Source of the DNA: Effusibacillus dendaii
GTDB taxonomy: Bacteria > Bacillota > Bacilli > Tumebacillales > Effusibacillaceae
DNA: 64,000 nt
Reading direction: 5' to 3'
Assembly: GCF_015097055.1 (NCBI RefSeq)
Contig: NZ_AP023366.1
Coordinates: 658,501-722,500, forward strand
The notes under the pieces are model-generated. The model saw only the letters and a list, made by a program, of their open reading frames with translations, did no database searches and was not told the DNA's origin. Below are positions 26,034 through 34,822 of the stretch, piece by piece; position 1 is the first letter of the stretch; each line of letters opens with the position of its first letter. Made by a program: the position numbers and the translations under genes.

Positions 26034-26076
26034 CGCGGCACCTGGATGCCGCGTATTACATTTACAGTATAAATGT
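26034..26076 (-). promoter_or_regulatory. Hairpin and palindrome in the glnR-glnA gap
   Basis: CGCGGCA ... TGCCGCG (26034-26053) forms a 7-bp stem without a T tract. Next to it ACATTTA-N5-TAAATGT (26058-26076) is a perfect inverted repeat. It does not fit the GlnR consensus; an mRNA stem controlling the second glnA is possible. Confidence 0.35.
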
Positions 26077-26090
26077 TGTTTAGGAAATAT

Positions 26091-26501
26091 TCAGTGGAAA
26101 AATCTAGATAACTCTCCCCGGATTAAGGAACTGGACATACCATGCCTGCCTAACATTAATTCCTGTTTTAACAGATCGTGCAGTTCCTGGTCCGTTAGCT
26201 CCTTAACTTTTTGTGCTTCCTGTTTCGCTTCTTCGGTTACGGGCAACTCGGAAAATTTCTCTGTTTCACCCAACATTTTCTTGACACCGGCCATGTTGAT
26301 CCCCTGGTCGATCAATTTTTTAATCTCCAATAGACGTTCTACGTCGTTAAAGGAAAACAACCGTTGGTTCCCTTCCGTCCGTGTCGGTTTTATCAATTCG
26401 TGCTGTTCATAATAGCGGATTTGGCGCGGGGTCAATTCGGTCAGCTTTTGAACAATCCCAATCGGAAAAAGAGCCAAATTGCGGCGCAGTTCATCGCTCA
26501 T
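26091..26501 (-). CDS. glnR: GlnR, MerR-type repressor of nitrogen genes
   Basis: A 136-residue regulator with a MerR winged helix (LTPRQIRYYEQHELIKPTRTEGNQRLFSFNDVERL in pieces, residues about 20-55) and a C-terminal tail that in Bacillus senses feedback-inhibited glutamine synthetase. ATG 26501 follows GAGGAGGGG. A GlnR/TnrA site lies 68 bp upstream, indicating autorepression. It is flanked on both sides by glnA-type genes, an unusual arrangement. Confidence 0.92.
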   Translation of the reverse strand: MSDELRRNLALFPIGIVQKLTELTPRQIRYYEQHELIKPTRTEGNQRLFSFNDVERLLEIKKLIDQGINMAGVKKMLGETEKFSELPVTEEAKQEAQKVKELTDQELHDLLKQELMLGRHGMSSSLIRGELSRFFH

Positions 26502-26568
26502 CTGATACCCCTCCTCTACCCTATTGATAATTTTATTATATTCGCAACAAGAAAAAGTTGTCAAATTA

Positions 26569-26585
26569 TGTGAAAGTAGATTACA
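26569..26585 (-). promoter_or_regulatory. GlnR/TnrA box upstream of glnR
   Basis: TGTGAAAGTAGATTACA fits TGTNA-N7-TNACA exactly. Confidence 0.8.
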
Positions 26586-26619
26586 CAAAAAAATTCCCTG
26601 ACATTTGGAGTCAGGGAAT
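26586..26619 (-). terminator. Terminator of the first glnA
   Basis: A 10-bp perfect stem (26593-26602 with 26610-26619), followed on the minus strand by seven T, separates the upstream glnA from glnR. glnR and the second glnA therefore form their own unit. Confidence 0.88.
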
Positions 26620-26630
26620 CGACGTTTTTA

Positions 26631-27941
26631 TTAGTTATACCGTTTTACTTCCCAAGGATGCACTTCCAAACGGTACTCATCCCATTCTTCTCTTTTTGTT
26701 GAAACATAGGCGTCATACAGGTGTCTTCCCAATGCACTCTTGAGAACTTCATCCTGTTCCAAACAGTTGAGCGCCTCATTCAGATCGGCCGGCAGTGCGT
26801 CAATTCCTTTTTCCGCACGAATGCTGTCTGACATATGATAGATATTTTCTTTCGTTTCAGCTACAAGCGGAAGTTTGTTTTCGATACCATCCAAACCGGA
26901 TACAAGCATGAGTGCCAGAGCGAGGTACGGATTTGTCGTCGGATCCGGGCAACGAACTTCGATTCGGGTTGCCGCCTTTCTTGCAGCCGGAATCCGAATC
27001 AACGCCGAACGGTTCGAACAAGACCAAGCGATATAGCAAGGCGCTTCATAACCGGGTACGAGACGCTTATAAGAGTTGACCGTCGGATTGGTTACAGCAG
27101 CAAACGCTCTTGCGTGCTTGAGAATACCTGCAATATAATGACGAGCATCACTGGAAAGGCCCAATTCATCATTTGCATCGTAGAACGCATTTCCGCTTGC
27201 AGTGAACAACGATTGATTCACGTGCATTCCGGAACCGTTAATACGGGCAACCGGCTTCGCCATAAAGGATGCATAAAAACCGTGTTTGGCTGCCACTTCT
27301 TTTACAACCCATTTAAAAGTTACAATTCGGTCAGCTGTTACGAGTGCGTCGCCATATTTAAAATCGACTTCATGCTGTCCAATCGCCACTTCGTGGTGAA
27401 GCGCCTCTACTTCGTATCCCATTGCGTTCAACGTACGCGTGATGTCTTGGCGAGCTTTTTGACCTCGGTCTTTGGCGCTGACATCAAAATACCCAATTTC
27501 ATCATGCGGGGTAAAAACCGGATTGCCGTTTTCATCTAACGGGAACAAGAAAAATTCCGGTTCGGGACCTACATTTAAACCGCTGTATCCAAGCGCCTCT
27601 GCTTTCTCCAGAGCACGCTTTAAGCAGGAACGAGGATCTCCTTCAAACGGTTTGTGATCTCCTGTGTAAACGTCACAAATGAAACGAGCTTCTTTACCTT
27701 CGCTCCAGGGCAGTACTGCAAACGTAGAAATGTCAGGCTTCAAATACATATCGGAGTTTTCGATCGAAGTAAAACCTGTAATGGAAGATCCATCGAACAT
27801 GACTTCGCCTTCCAAAACCTTCTCCAATTGGCTGATCGGAAGTTCCAAATGCTTCAGGTTACCTATTACGTCGACAAATTGGAGAATAATAAATTCAACA
27901 CCGTTTTCAGCTACCAGCTTTTTGATTGTTGATTGGTCCAT
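26631..27941 (-). CDS. glnA: Glutamine synthetase, type I (intact copy)
   Basis: A 436-residue enzyme condensing glutamate and ammonia with ATP. All motifs are intact: [73 protein letters not shown] and the RIPAARKAATRIEVRCPD active-site block. The length matches Bacillus-type GSI-alpha. It has its own terminator and an upstream GlnR box (28026-28042), so it is a separately controlled unit. The protein is clearly similar to the frameshifted copy but not identical. Confidence 0.95.
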   Translation of the reverse strand: MDQSTIKKLVAENGVEFIILQFVDVIGNLKHLELPISQLEKVLEGEVMFDGSSITGFTSIENSDMYLKPDISTFAVLPWSEGKEARFICDVYTGDHKPFEGDPRSCLKRALEKAEALGYSGLNVGPEPEFFLFPLDENGNPVFTPHDEIGYFDVSAKDRGQKARQDITRTLNAMGYEVEALHHEVAIGQHEVDFKYGDALVTADRIVTFKWVVKEVAAKHGFYASFMAKPVARINGSGMHVNQSLFTASGNAFYDANDELGLSSDARHYIAGILKHARAFAAVTNPTVNSYKRLVPGYEAPCYIAWSCSNRSALIRIPAARKAATRIEVRCPDPTTNPYLALALMLVSGLDGIENKLPLVAETKENIYHMSDSIRAEKGIDALPADLNEALNCLEQDEVLKSALGRHLYDAYVSTKREEWDEYRLEVHPWEVKRYN

Positions 27942-28025
27942 AAATCCCGGTTCCTCCCCATTGCTCTATCTAAGTAAGTGTAAACTGTTTTTATTATATT
28001 TAACGGTATTATTGTTGTCAACGAA

Positions 28026-28042
28026 TGTGAGAGAAGTTTACA
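28026..28042 (-). promoter_or_regulatory. GlnR/TnrA box upstream of the intact glnA
   Basis: TGTGAGAGAAGTTTACA fits TGTNA-N7-TNACA exactly. It lies about 85 bp before the start. Confidence 0.8.
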
Positions 28043-28051
28043 CTTAAAATT

Positions 28052-29314
28052 TCAAATTAACTTTTGCAAACGTAAGTTTTGTAATACATTCAGAACGGCG
28101 AGCTGTACATGCTCGAACGTAAGTCCCCCTTGCATAAAAGCGATATAAGGTTCTCGAATTGGCCCGTCAGCCGACAATTCGATGGATGAACCTTGTATAA
28201 AAGCTCCAGCCGCCATAATCACCTGGTCCTGATAGCCAGGCATATCCCAAGGTTCCGGTTTCACATGTGAATCGACCGGCGCCGCAGCCTGTATCGCTTC
28301 GCAAAAAGCAATCAATCGTTCTTTTGACCCGAATTGAATCGCCTGTATAATGTCTGTTCGCCGCTCATGCCATGCAGGGGATGTGAGGAGTCCGACTTTT
28401 TCGAAACAGGCTGCCGCGAATGCAGCTCCTTTCAGTGATTCCCCCACAACATGCGGAGCAAGAAAGAAGCCCTGCAAAATGGAACGATTTGTCCCCAGCA
28501 TGGCTCCTTGTTCGGCCCCAATTCCTGGAGCTGTTAAGCGGGCAGCTGCCAAATCGACGTATGATTTTCGTCCGACAATATAGCCGCCGGAAGGTGCTAA
28601 TCCGCCGCCCGGATTTTTGATTAAGGAGCCTACAATGATATCGGCTCCAACCTCTGTCGGTTCTTTCTGTTCGGCAAATTCCCCGTAACAGTTATCGACC
28701 ATTACAATTACATCGGGCTTGATATTTTTAACATAACGCACCATTTCCGCAATCTCATCGACAGAGAAAGAAGACCGCCAGGCGTATCCGGATGAACGTT
28801 GAATGCCGATCAATTTGGTCTCAGGTTTTATTTTGGCAGCTACTTGCTGCCAGTCAACCCGATTTTCCCGTAACGGGACAGAATCGAATGTGATGCCGAA
28901 GTCACGTAAAGACCCGTTTCCTGCATCACCTGCCAGCCCAATCACTTCCTGCAGGGTATCGTAGGGAGAACCTGTTATGTAAAGCAATTCGTCACCGGGA
29001 CGCAGCAAGCCAAACAGAACAGTGGCCAGCGCATGGGTTCCAGAGACGATATGCGGACGTACCAGCGCCGCTTCTCCGCCAAATGCGTCTGCATAAACCT
29101 GCTCAATGATCTCGCGGCCTCGATCGTTATAACCGTAGCCGGAGGAAGAAGCAAAATGAAAATCACTCACCTGAGACGATTGAAAAGCAGCCAGCACTTT
29201 GGCTTGATTTTGCAATACCACTTTTTCAATTCGATCAATCACAGGCCGCAGTTGTTGTTTCACTTCATCTGCCAAATCCAATAATTCCTGATCTGTTGCA
29301 AACCGTTTCATCAC
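28052..29314 (-). CDS. ynbB: YnbB-like PLP-dependent protein (methionine gamma-lyase family, 'aluminum resistance')
   Basis: A 420-residue fold-type I PLP enzyme: ASSSGYGYNDRGREIIEQVYA near the N terminus, SGTHALATVLFGLLRPGDE, VDNCYGEF, and the PLP lysine in GSLIKNPGGGLAPSGGY. This family is annotated as methionine gamma-lyase-like or aluminum-resistance protein; the true substrate is unknown. Its ATG overlaps the hflX stop by 3 bp, the same hflX-ynbB-glnR order as in Bacillus. Confidence 0.9.
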   Translation of the reverse strand: MMKRFATDQELLDLADEVKQQLRPVIDRIEKVVLQNQAKVLAAFQSSQVSDFHFASSSGYGYNDRGREIIEQVYADAFGGEAALVRPHIVSGTHALATVLFGLLRPGDELLYITGSPYDTLQEVIGLAGDAGNGSLRDFGITFDSVPLRENRVDWQQVAAKIKPETKLIGIQRSSGYAWRSSFSVDEIAEMVRYVKNIKPDVIVMVDNCYGEFAEQKEPTEVGADIIVGSLIKNPGGGLAPSGGYIVGRKSYVDLAAARLTAPGIGAEQGAMLGTNRSILQGFFLAPHVVGESLKGAAFAAACFEKVGLLTSPAWHERRTDIIQAIQFGSKERLIAFCEAIQAAAPVDSHVKPEPWDMPGYQDQVIMAAGAFIQGSSIELSADGPIREPYIAFMQGGLTFEHVQLAVLNVLQNLRLQKLI

Positions 29315-30621
29315 ACCTTGTTCTCCTTTTCCAAAATCTCCGGATTCACTTGAAAACGCTCCAACTGTTTAGCCAATTCAGGAACTGCGTCCAAATCCAA
29401 ATAAATGCCGTTTTCCAAAAAACGCTGCTGATACACTTTGCACCGTTCGTGCAAAGCAGATGTGAGCGAACCTTCATCATATGGCAAAATCACAGACATG
29501 TGCTGCGACTTTGTGTTGATGCAGCTGTCTATCGCTTGCATCAACTGTGGCAGTCCATTGCCGTTTAAAGCGGACATTTTGACTGTATACAATGCTTTGG
29601 GATCATCCGGCAGAAATTCTCCGTTCAAATAGTCCATTTTATTAAAAACGGTGATGATGGGCTTGTCCAACACATGCAATTCATTTAAAACTTGATATAC
29701 AGTGTCCATTTGTATGTCATGTGCAGGATGGCTGGCATCTACAATATGAAGAAGCACATCCGCTTCGTTCGTCTCCTCTAACGTGGCCCGAAACGAATCG
29801 ATCAGATGATGCGGCAATTGTTGAATAAAGCCCACCGTATCGGTGACAATTACAGTCCCTCCCTGCGGCAGACCGATTTTTCTGGCAGTCGGGTCCAATG
29901 TGTCAAATAATCGATTTTGACCTTCCGCCGTCGTTTGCGAGCCTGCACCGAAACGTTCGGTCAGTGCATGCAGGATCGTGCTTTTTCCTGCATTTGTATA
30001 TCCAACTAACGCAATAACAGGTACCTGTTGTTTTTTTCTTCTTTGCCGCTGCGTACTGCGGTGCAGACGTACCTCCCGCAGTTCTGTTTTTAAATCCGCT
30101 ATTTTGCCACGTATTCTGCGACGATCGATTTCCAATTTTGTTTCGCCGGGCCCGCGCGTGCCGATGCCTCCTCCCAATCTTGACATCGCTTTCCCTTTTC
30201 CGCTTAAACGAGGCATCAGATAGCTTAATTGCGCCAGTTCAACTTGCAGTTTTCCTTCTTTTGTCTTCGCCCGTTCGGCAAAAATATCAAGAATAATTTG
30301 GGTCCGATCCAATACTTTGCAGGGGAGACAGTTTTCCAGATTACGAACGTGTACAGGCGTCAGTTCACTGTCAAATACGATTATGTCCGCTTCCAATTCT
30401 TCCGCTAATGCGGTTAATTCTTGCAGTTTACCTTTCCCTATGTAAGTAGCCGGGTCAGCTTCGGAACGGTTCTGCACAAGCGAGGCAACCACGCGTGCTC
30501 CTGCAGTTTCGACCAATCCGGTCAATTCCTCAAATGCCAACTTCCAAATGCGGGTATCTGTCCGATCTGTATGCAGTCCGACCAATATTGCTTTTTCACG
30601 GTCACGGCCAAGATCTATCAT
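29311..30621 (-). CDS. hflX: HflX, ribosome-associated GTPase
   Basis: A 436-residue protein: N-terminal ADP-ribosyl-like/HflX domain with YIGKGKLQEL, the LGGGIGTRGPGETKLE linker, then a G domain with GYTNAGKST (G1), DTVGFI (G3) and NKMD (G4). HflX splits stalled or hibernating 70S ribosomes. ATG 30621 follows GGAGGCGAA; the longer frame from 30672 lacks a ribosome site. It overlaps ynbB. Confidence 0.95.
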   Translation of the reverse strand: MIDLGRDREKAILVGLHTDRTDTRIWKLAFEELTGLVETAGARVVASLVQNRSEADPATYIGKGKLQELTALAEELEADIIVFDSELTPVHVRNLENCLPCKVLDRTQIILDIFAERAKTKEGKLQVELAQLSYLMPRLSGKGKAMSRLGGGIGTRGPGETKLEIDRRRIRGKIADLKTELREVRLHRSTQRQRRKKQQVPVIALVGYTNAGKSTILHALTERFGAGSQTTAEGQNRLFDTLDPTARKIGLPQGGTVIVTDTVGFIQQLPHHLIDSFRATLEETNEADVLLHIVDASHPAHDIQMDTVYQVLNELHVLDKPIITVFNKMDYLNGEFLPDDPKALYTVKMSALNGNGLPQLMQAIDSCINTKSQHMSVILPYDEGSLTSALHERCKVYQQRFLENGIYLDLDAVPELAKQLERFQVNPEILEKENKV

Positions 30622-30757
30622 CCGTTCGCCTCCATCTCGCATTATTGTAGCATATCCGGTAAGGATGAGCACTGTAATGTCAGGATCCCCCCATTGACCG
30701 CAGCCGGGTTGGAGGGAATCCTCTTAAAAAGGAACCTATCGTCACTGATCACAAAAA

Positions 30758-30961
30758 TTAAACGGAGTGGTCTTGACGGTCACAGATTATGCATTTGCCG
30801 GCCTGTAGACTGTCACGTCGTAATTGAATGCGGGAAGCCGCTTGGCCGCGGAGAAATCCGGAGACCATTCCCTGCCGTCTGCCAATCCCGTAACCGATTA
30901 ATATACAAAGCAACACGGATATCAATATCCAGGCAAACGAGTTCGTTTTAATCTCCCCCAA
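30758..30961 (-). CDS. Small membrane protein, uncertain
   Basis: A possible 67-residue product with one membrane helix (FAWILISVLLCILIGYGIG), a basic stretch and a CIIC pair near the C terminus. The only in-frame start at the full length is TTG 30961, overlapping the end of the UbiA-like gene with no clear ribosome site, so the start or even the gene is doubtful. No family recognised. Confidence 0.35.
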   Translation of the reverse strand: MGEIKTNSFAWILISVLLCILIGYGIGRRQGMVSGFLRGQAASRIQLRRDSLQAGKCIICDRQDHSV

Positions 30962-31529
30962 TTATGTCATGTATCATATGAACGACAGGAGTTGCCACCA
31001 GGACCAGAATGGAATGTTCGGCACTAAGCAGCAAGGCAAAAATCAAACAGATCAGAGTCAACAGTGTCGTTTCCACACCGCCAAAACGAACTGCCGTATT
31101 GCGCTGGCCGGTTTGCATATCTTTATAGATGTCCATCAAATCATCCAAAAATTGAATCGTTGCAATAATCAAAATCCCCCACAGAGTCAACAGCGGACCG
31201 GCCAACACAAGTCCGATCGCCAACGCAATCAGGCCTTCTGCCCAGCCTGGCAATTTAGTCGGCATTTTCTCCAACAGATCATGTCCCATTCCGATTGCAT
31301 AACTAGCCAGAAAGAGCACAAGGCCAACTTCCCTTGCAATGAAAACGCCAATTGCCAACATCAGCAATCCGTATGGGAGGACTGCTCTTCCCAGCTTGCT
31401 CGCTGCCGTTTTTCGACCAATACATTGGTCATATTCTAAATCGAGGTAATCATCCATAAATTTGATCGCGATACCGGTCAGCACGATCCCAACCAACTCA
31501 ATCGTCCACTCAGACCAGTCGCCATACAT
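30948..31529 (-). CDS. Short UbiA-like membrane protein
   Basis: A 193-residue integral membrane protein with about six helices and two Asp-rich motifs, KFMDDYLDLEYD (residues 23-34) and QFLDDLMDIYKD (126-137). These resemble the two Mg-diphosphate motifs of UbiA prenyltransferases, but the protein is shorter than the usual 280-300 residues. It overlaps the upstream GTPase gene by 20 bp, so the two are translationally linked within the spoVK-led operon. A lipid prenyl-transfer role is inference from the motifs. Confidence 0.55.
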   Translation of the reverse strand: MYGDWSEWTIELVGIVLTGIAIKFMDDYLDLEYDQCIGRKTAASKLGRAVLPYGLLMLAIGVFIAREVGLVLFLASYAIGMGHDLLEKMPTKLPGWAEGLIALAIGLVLAGPLLTLWGILIIATIQFLDDLMDIYKDMQTGQRNTAVRFGGVETTLLTLICLIFALLLSAEHSILVLVATPVVHMIHDIIGGD

Positions 31530-32118
31530 ATTCCTTCACCTCGGAAAACCCTTTCCGGTAAAGAGCGGAAACCGGAATGATTTTTTTGTTGCCCAACTCT
31601 TTCCGAAGGATCGAGAGTCCTTTTTCCGCCTCTGGCAGATCCATTTTGTTGGCTATCATCACATACCCTTCTTTAAAACCGCCCAATTCTGCAATTTGCA
31701 AGTCCAATTCCCCTAAGCGATGAAAGCTGCCTGCTTTTGCAATTTCATTGGGATCCACGAGGTGCAATACGCAATCAGCCGAGTGCAGTTCCGCCAACGT
31801 TTGTGCCATTGCATTGCGCAGTTCCGGATCTGGATGAATTCCATCCGACAGACCGGTTGAGTCGGTCAGTGTAAATTTTCGCGTTCCTTTTCCTTTTGGC
31901 AAGTCCAATTGAATCGATTGTAATGATTTGGTTTTATGCTGACCCAAACCGGATAACTCATGACGGGCAGACATCAAATCGTACTTGCGTTGACGGGTTG
32001 TGCCGTCCGGCAATTGAAAATAGACTTCCAAACGGTGCAAACCCAGAAATTCTGCGAAATTTACACAGAACATTGTCTTCCCCACGTTGGTTCGTCCTAA
32101 CACCAGGCAATTTTTCAT
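31510..32118 (-). CDS. Small Era-like GTPase of the spoVK operon
   Basis: A 202-residue protein made only of a G domain: GRTNVGKT (G1, residues 8-15), LTDSTGLSDG (G3), ANKMDLPEA (G4) and VSALYRKG (G5). It lacks extra domains seen in Era, EngA or YsxC, and I do not recognise a named family. It overlaps spoVK by 4 bp and the UbiA-like gene by 20 bp, suggesting a tightly coupled, sporulation-related trio. Confidence 0.75.
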   Translation of the reverse strand: MKNCLVLGRTNVGKTMFCVNFAEFLGLHRLEVYFQLPDGTTRQRKYDLMSARHELSGLGQHKTKSLQSIQLDLPKGKGTRKFTLTDSTGLSDGIHPDPELRNAMAQTLAELHSADCVLHLVDPNEIAKAGSFHRLGELDLQIAELGGFKEGYVMIANKMDLPEAEKGLSILRKELGNKKIIPVSALYRKGFSEVKEYVWRLV

Positions 32119-33107
32119 AGCTGTCCCCCCTCTTCAAACAGAAGATCTTCTGCCAGAATCAGCATTAAATCCTCTCTTGTCGGGTTTTTCACATCCAACA
32201 GCCTGACAGCCTGCAAACGAATCGCTCGCTCAATGGTATTGCGGACAAATCTGGCGTTTGCAAAATTCCCGCCTGATTGGCTGAGAAACCTTCGCAAATA
32301 ATTCCGGAGTTTATGCTCGGCATCCGGGGATAACCGATACTCCCGCTTGCGAAGCATCTGGCGAGCGATTTGAATCAATTCCGCTTCTTCGTAATCATCA
32401 AATGTAACAGTGATGGGAAAACGAGATGGCAACCCCGGGTTGGTTCGCAAAAACAGATCCATTTCATACTCGTACCCAGCCAGGATCAGCACAAAATCGT
32501 TTTTGTGATCCTCCATCGCCTTTACCAGCGTATCAATCGCTTCTTTGCCAAAATCCTTTTCTCCACCGCGTGCCAAACTATAAGCTTCGTCGATGAAGAG
32601 AACCCCGCCTAACGCTTTTTTTACCTGTTCTCTCGTTTTTTGGGCTGTATGACCGATGTATTCTCCCACCAAATCCGCACGTTCTACTTCAATTAAATGG
32701 CCTTTTGATAAAAACCCAAGTTCGCGAAGCAGACGGGCCAGTATGCGAGCCACTGTCGTTTTGCCCGTTCCCGGATTTCCTTTAAAAATCATATGGAGTA
32801 CAACCGGCTCAGCCGCTAATTTGGCAACCTGCCGTCGTTGCTGGATTTGTATCAATGCAAAAATCTCTTTAACGAGATCTTTTACCTGACGCAAACCGAT
32901 CATATTTTCCAATTCTTGTAAGACCGTTTGAAACCTGGCCATATCCTGCTGAACATTGGATCGAGTCAGTTGGCGTGCTATCGTTGGTTTCTCACCAGAG
33001 TAGAGGCGTCGCAATGCGTCATTCAGTGCAATTTGCCCTGCTCGAAATTGCTCGAGAATCTCATCTAGGTCGCGGTAGGCGGGCGGTGTGGCACCGCTCC
33101 TGTTCAA
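32115..33107 (-). CDS. spoVK: SpoVK, AAA+ ATPase of spore maturation
   Basis: A 330-residue CbxX/CfqX-type AAA+ protein: MIGLRQVKDLVKEI entry helix, Walker A GNPGTGKTTVARIL, Walker B GVLFIDEAYSLARGG, sensor/arginine segments GLPSRFPITVTF and NFANARFVRN. SpoVK is needed late in Bacillus sporulation. TTG 33107 follows GAGGTGACAG. It leads an operon with a GTPase and a UbiA-like protein and lies upstream of hflX, as in Bacillus. Confidence 0.92.
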   Translation of the reverse strand: MNRSGATPPAYRDLDEILEQFRAGQIALNDALRRLYSGEKPTIARQLTRSNVQQDMARFQTVLQELENMIGLRQVKDLVKEIFALIQIQQRRQVAKLAAEPVVLHMIFKGNPGTGKTTVARILARLLRELGFLSKGHLIEVERADLVGEYIGHTAQKTREQVKKALGGVLFIDEAYSLARGGEKDFGKEAIDTLVKAMEDHKNDFVLILAGYEYEMDLFLRTNPGLPSRFPITVTFDDYEEAELIQIARQMLRKREYRLSPDAEHKLRNYLRRFLSQSGGNFANARFVRNTIERAIRLQAVRLLDVKNPTREDLMLILAEDLLFEEGGQL

Positions 33108-33169
33108 AATCTGTCACCTCGCTTTGAAAGATTGCTTTATCATACGCAGCGATTGCACAATAGGTGAAC

Positions 33170-33213
33170 GCCCCAAAAAATAAAAACCCTGCAAGAATAG
33201 ATCCTGCAGGGTT
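33170..33213 (-). terminator. Ferredoxin gene terminator
   Basis: A 9-bp stem (33185-33193 with 33205-33213), followed on the minus strand by a T-rich run. Confidence 0.85.
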
Positions 33214-33243
33214 TCGATGCAAATTTTAAATAATAAATTCAAA

Positions 33244-33459
33244 TCAGTCTTCCCACTTGACAGATTCGGTCGGGCAACCGTCCCGAGCGTCCATCGCATC
33301 TTGCAAAAATTCTTCTGGGATGTCAACAAATCCCTCTGTGCCACCCGGCAATTTCACAAATGCGTAACCTTCATCATCCGAATCATACACGTCCGGAGCA
33401 GTAGAGTAGCAGGCGCCACATGCGATACAAGTGTCTTTATCGACATACGTTTTAGCCAT
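33244..33459 (-). CDS. fer: 4Fe-4S ferredoxin
   Basis: A 71-residue acidic ferredoxin with a single cluster site, CIACGAC (Cys 12, 15, 18) and DGCPTESV for the fourth Cys. It resembles Bacillus Fer. ATG 33459 follows GAAGGAGTGAA. It carries electrons for P450, desaturase or other reductases; the partner is unknown. It is monocistronic with its own promoter and terminator. Confidence 0.92.
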   Translation of the reverse strand: MAKTYVDKDTCIACGACYSTAPDVYDSDDEGYAFVKLPGGTEGFVDIPEEFLQDAMDARDGCPTESVKWED

Positions 33460-33495
33460 AAAAAAAATTCACTCCTTCGACCCTTTATGCCTGAA

Positions 33496-33524
33496 AGTAT
33501 AATCCATTTGTCATAAACAATCAA
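33496..33524 (-). promoter_or_regulatory. fer promoter
   Basis: On the minus strand TTGATT (33524-33519) and TATACT (33501-33496) are 17 bp apart, 36 bp before the fer start. Confidence 0.6.
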
Positions 33525-33608
33525 CCGTTTTGATTTCATATTTTAAAAGATTTGGAACAGATATGTACTGCCTTAGAATTGACGAAACACAATCTGTCTA
33601 TACTCACA

Positions 33609-33839
33609 TTACGCTTCCATGTTAAAGTTGACGTTTCGCATTGGTGTGAACGTGGAAATCGCATGTTTGTATACCAACTGCTGCTTCCCCTCCGACTCTA
33701 CAATCACTGTAAAATTGTCGAACGCTTTTACGGAGCCGCGGATTTGAAACCCATTCACTAAATAAATGGTAACCGGAATGTTTTCTTTACGAATCTGGTT
33801 CAAAAACGTATCTTGAATATTGATTTGCGGTTTGTTCAC
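33609..33839 (-). CDS. hfq: Hfq RNA chaperone
   Basis: A 76-residue Sm-like protein: [20 protein letters not shown] (Sm1), [20 protein letters not shown] and the Sm2 motif [13 protein letters not shown] 33839 overlaps the miaA stop by 4 bp; the longer frame is spurious. It is the last gene of the mutS-mutL-methyltransferase-miaA-hfq string. Confidence 0.95.
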   Translation of the reverse strand: MNKPQINIQDTFLNQIRKENIPVTIYLVNGFQIRGSVKAFDNFTVIVESEGKQQLVYKHAISTFTPMRNVNFNMEA

Positions 33840-34822
33840 TTTGCGGTTCCCCCATCCTCTTTTATTACAACTGTATTCGAGACTTGCTGCCGAAATTCCT
33901 TCACCAGTTTGAAACAAGCGTTGTACAACTGATCCCAGGGAATCGTATCAATCGCAAACCAGTGGATTTCCGGATCGCGCCGAAACCATGATAACTGCCG
34001 TTTGGCGTATCGCCGGGAACCTTGCTTGATTCGTTCGACCGCTTCCTGCAGCGTAAGACGCTGTTCCAAGTACTCTATAATTTCTTTATAACCGATTCCC
34101 TGCATGGAAATCAAATCCTTGTGGGCTCCCCTCCTCAATAAACCGCTTACTTCTTCCAAGAGCCCTTGTTCGATCATGAGGTCGACACGCCGATTAATCC
34201 GGTCGTAGAGCAATTCCCGGTTTTCAGAAGTCAGTCCGATTTTTAGAACAGGAAATCTTGTATCCCCGTGGCTTTGTTTCGACTCCGACAATCGTTTCCC
34301 GGTAAATTCGTAAATTTCCAAGGCACGAATCACACGGCGGATATCATTCGGATGCAGCCGACTGGCAGTTGCCGGATCGACAAAAGCCAGTTGTCTGTGG
34401 AGCGCTTCCGGTCCTTCACGGCGAGCCATTTGCTCCATTTTTTCCCGAAAAGCAGCATCCCCTGAAAATGTACTGAAATCATATTCTTCCGTAACAGCTC
34501 TTATGTATAAACCGGTTCCGCCCACCAGAAAAGGAAGACGGCCGCGTTGCCAAATGCCTCTCAGCCAACCGTCAGCCAAATCGCGGTAATCGGAAACGGA
34601 AAACGGGGTATCCGGGTCAATGATATCGATCCCCCAGTGCGGGATCCCTTTCTTTTCCTCAGGCGTGATCTTGGCCGTGCCAATGTCCATCCCCCGGTAG
34701 ATTTGCATCGAATCGGCCGAAACGATTTCACCATCAAACGCAATCGCCAATTCGACACTCAATTTACTTTTTCCAACGGCGGTGGGACCGGCAATCACAA
34801 CCAGTCCACAGTTGTCATTCAT
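33836..34822 (-). CDS. miaA: MiaA, tRNA dimethylallyltransferase
   Basis: A 328-residue enzyme adding dimethylallyl to A37 of tRNAs reading UNN codons. Motifs: P-loop [44 protein letters not shown] and [14 protein letters not shown]. Its product is the substrate for MiaB, encoded at 40.3-41.8 kb. It overlaps hfq, and abuts the upstream methyltransferase stop. Confidence 0.96.
   Translation of the reverse strand: MNDNCGLVVIAGPTAVGKSKLSVELAIAFDGEIVSADSMQIYRGMDIGTAKITPEEKKGIPHWGIDIIDPDTPFSVSDYRDLADGWLRGIWQRGRLPFLVGGTGLYIRAVTEEYDFSTFSGDAAFREKMEQMARREGPEALHRQLAFVDPATASRLHPNDIRRVIRALEIYEFTGKRLSESKQSHGDTRFPVLKIGLTSENRELLYDRINRRVDLMIEQGLLEEVSGLLRRGAHKDLISMQGIGYKEIIEYLEQRLTLQEAVERIKQGSRRYAKRQLSWFRRDPEIHWFAIDTIPWDQLYNACFKLVKEFRQQVSNTVVIKEDGGTAK

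Noticed and set aside
26058-26076. Inverted repeat ACATTTA-N5-TAAATGT as a GlnR/TnrA site
   Set aside because: The half-sites are in the wrong orientation and spacing for TGTNA-N7-TNACA.
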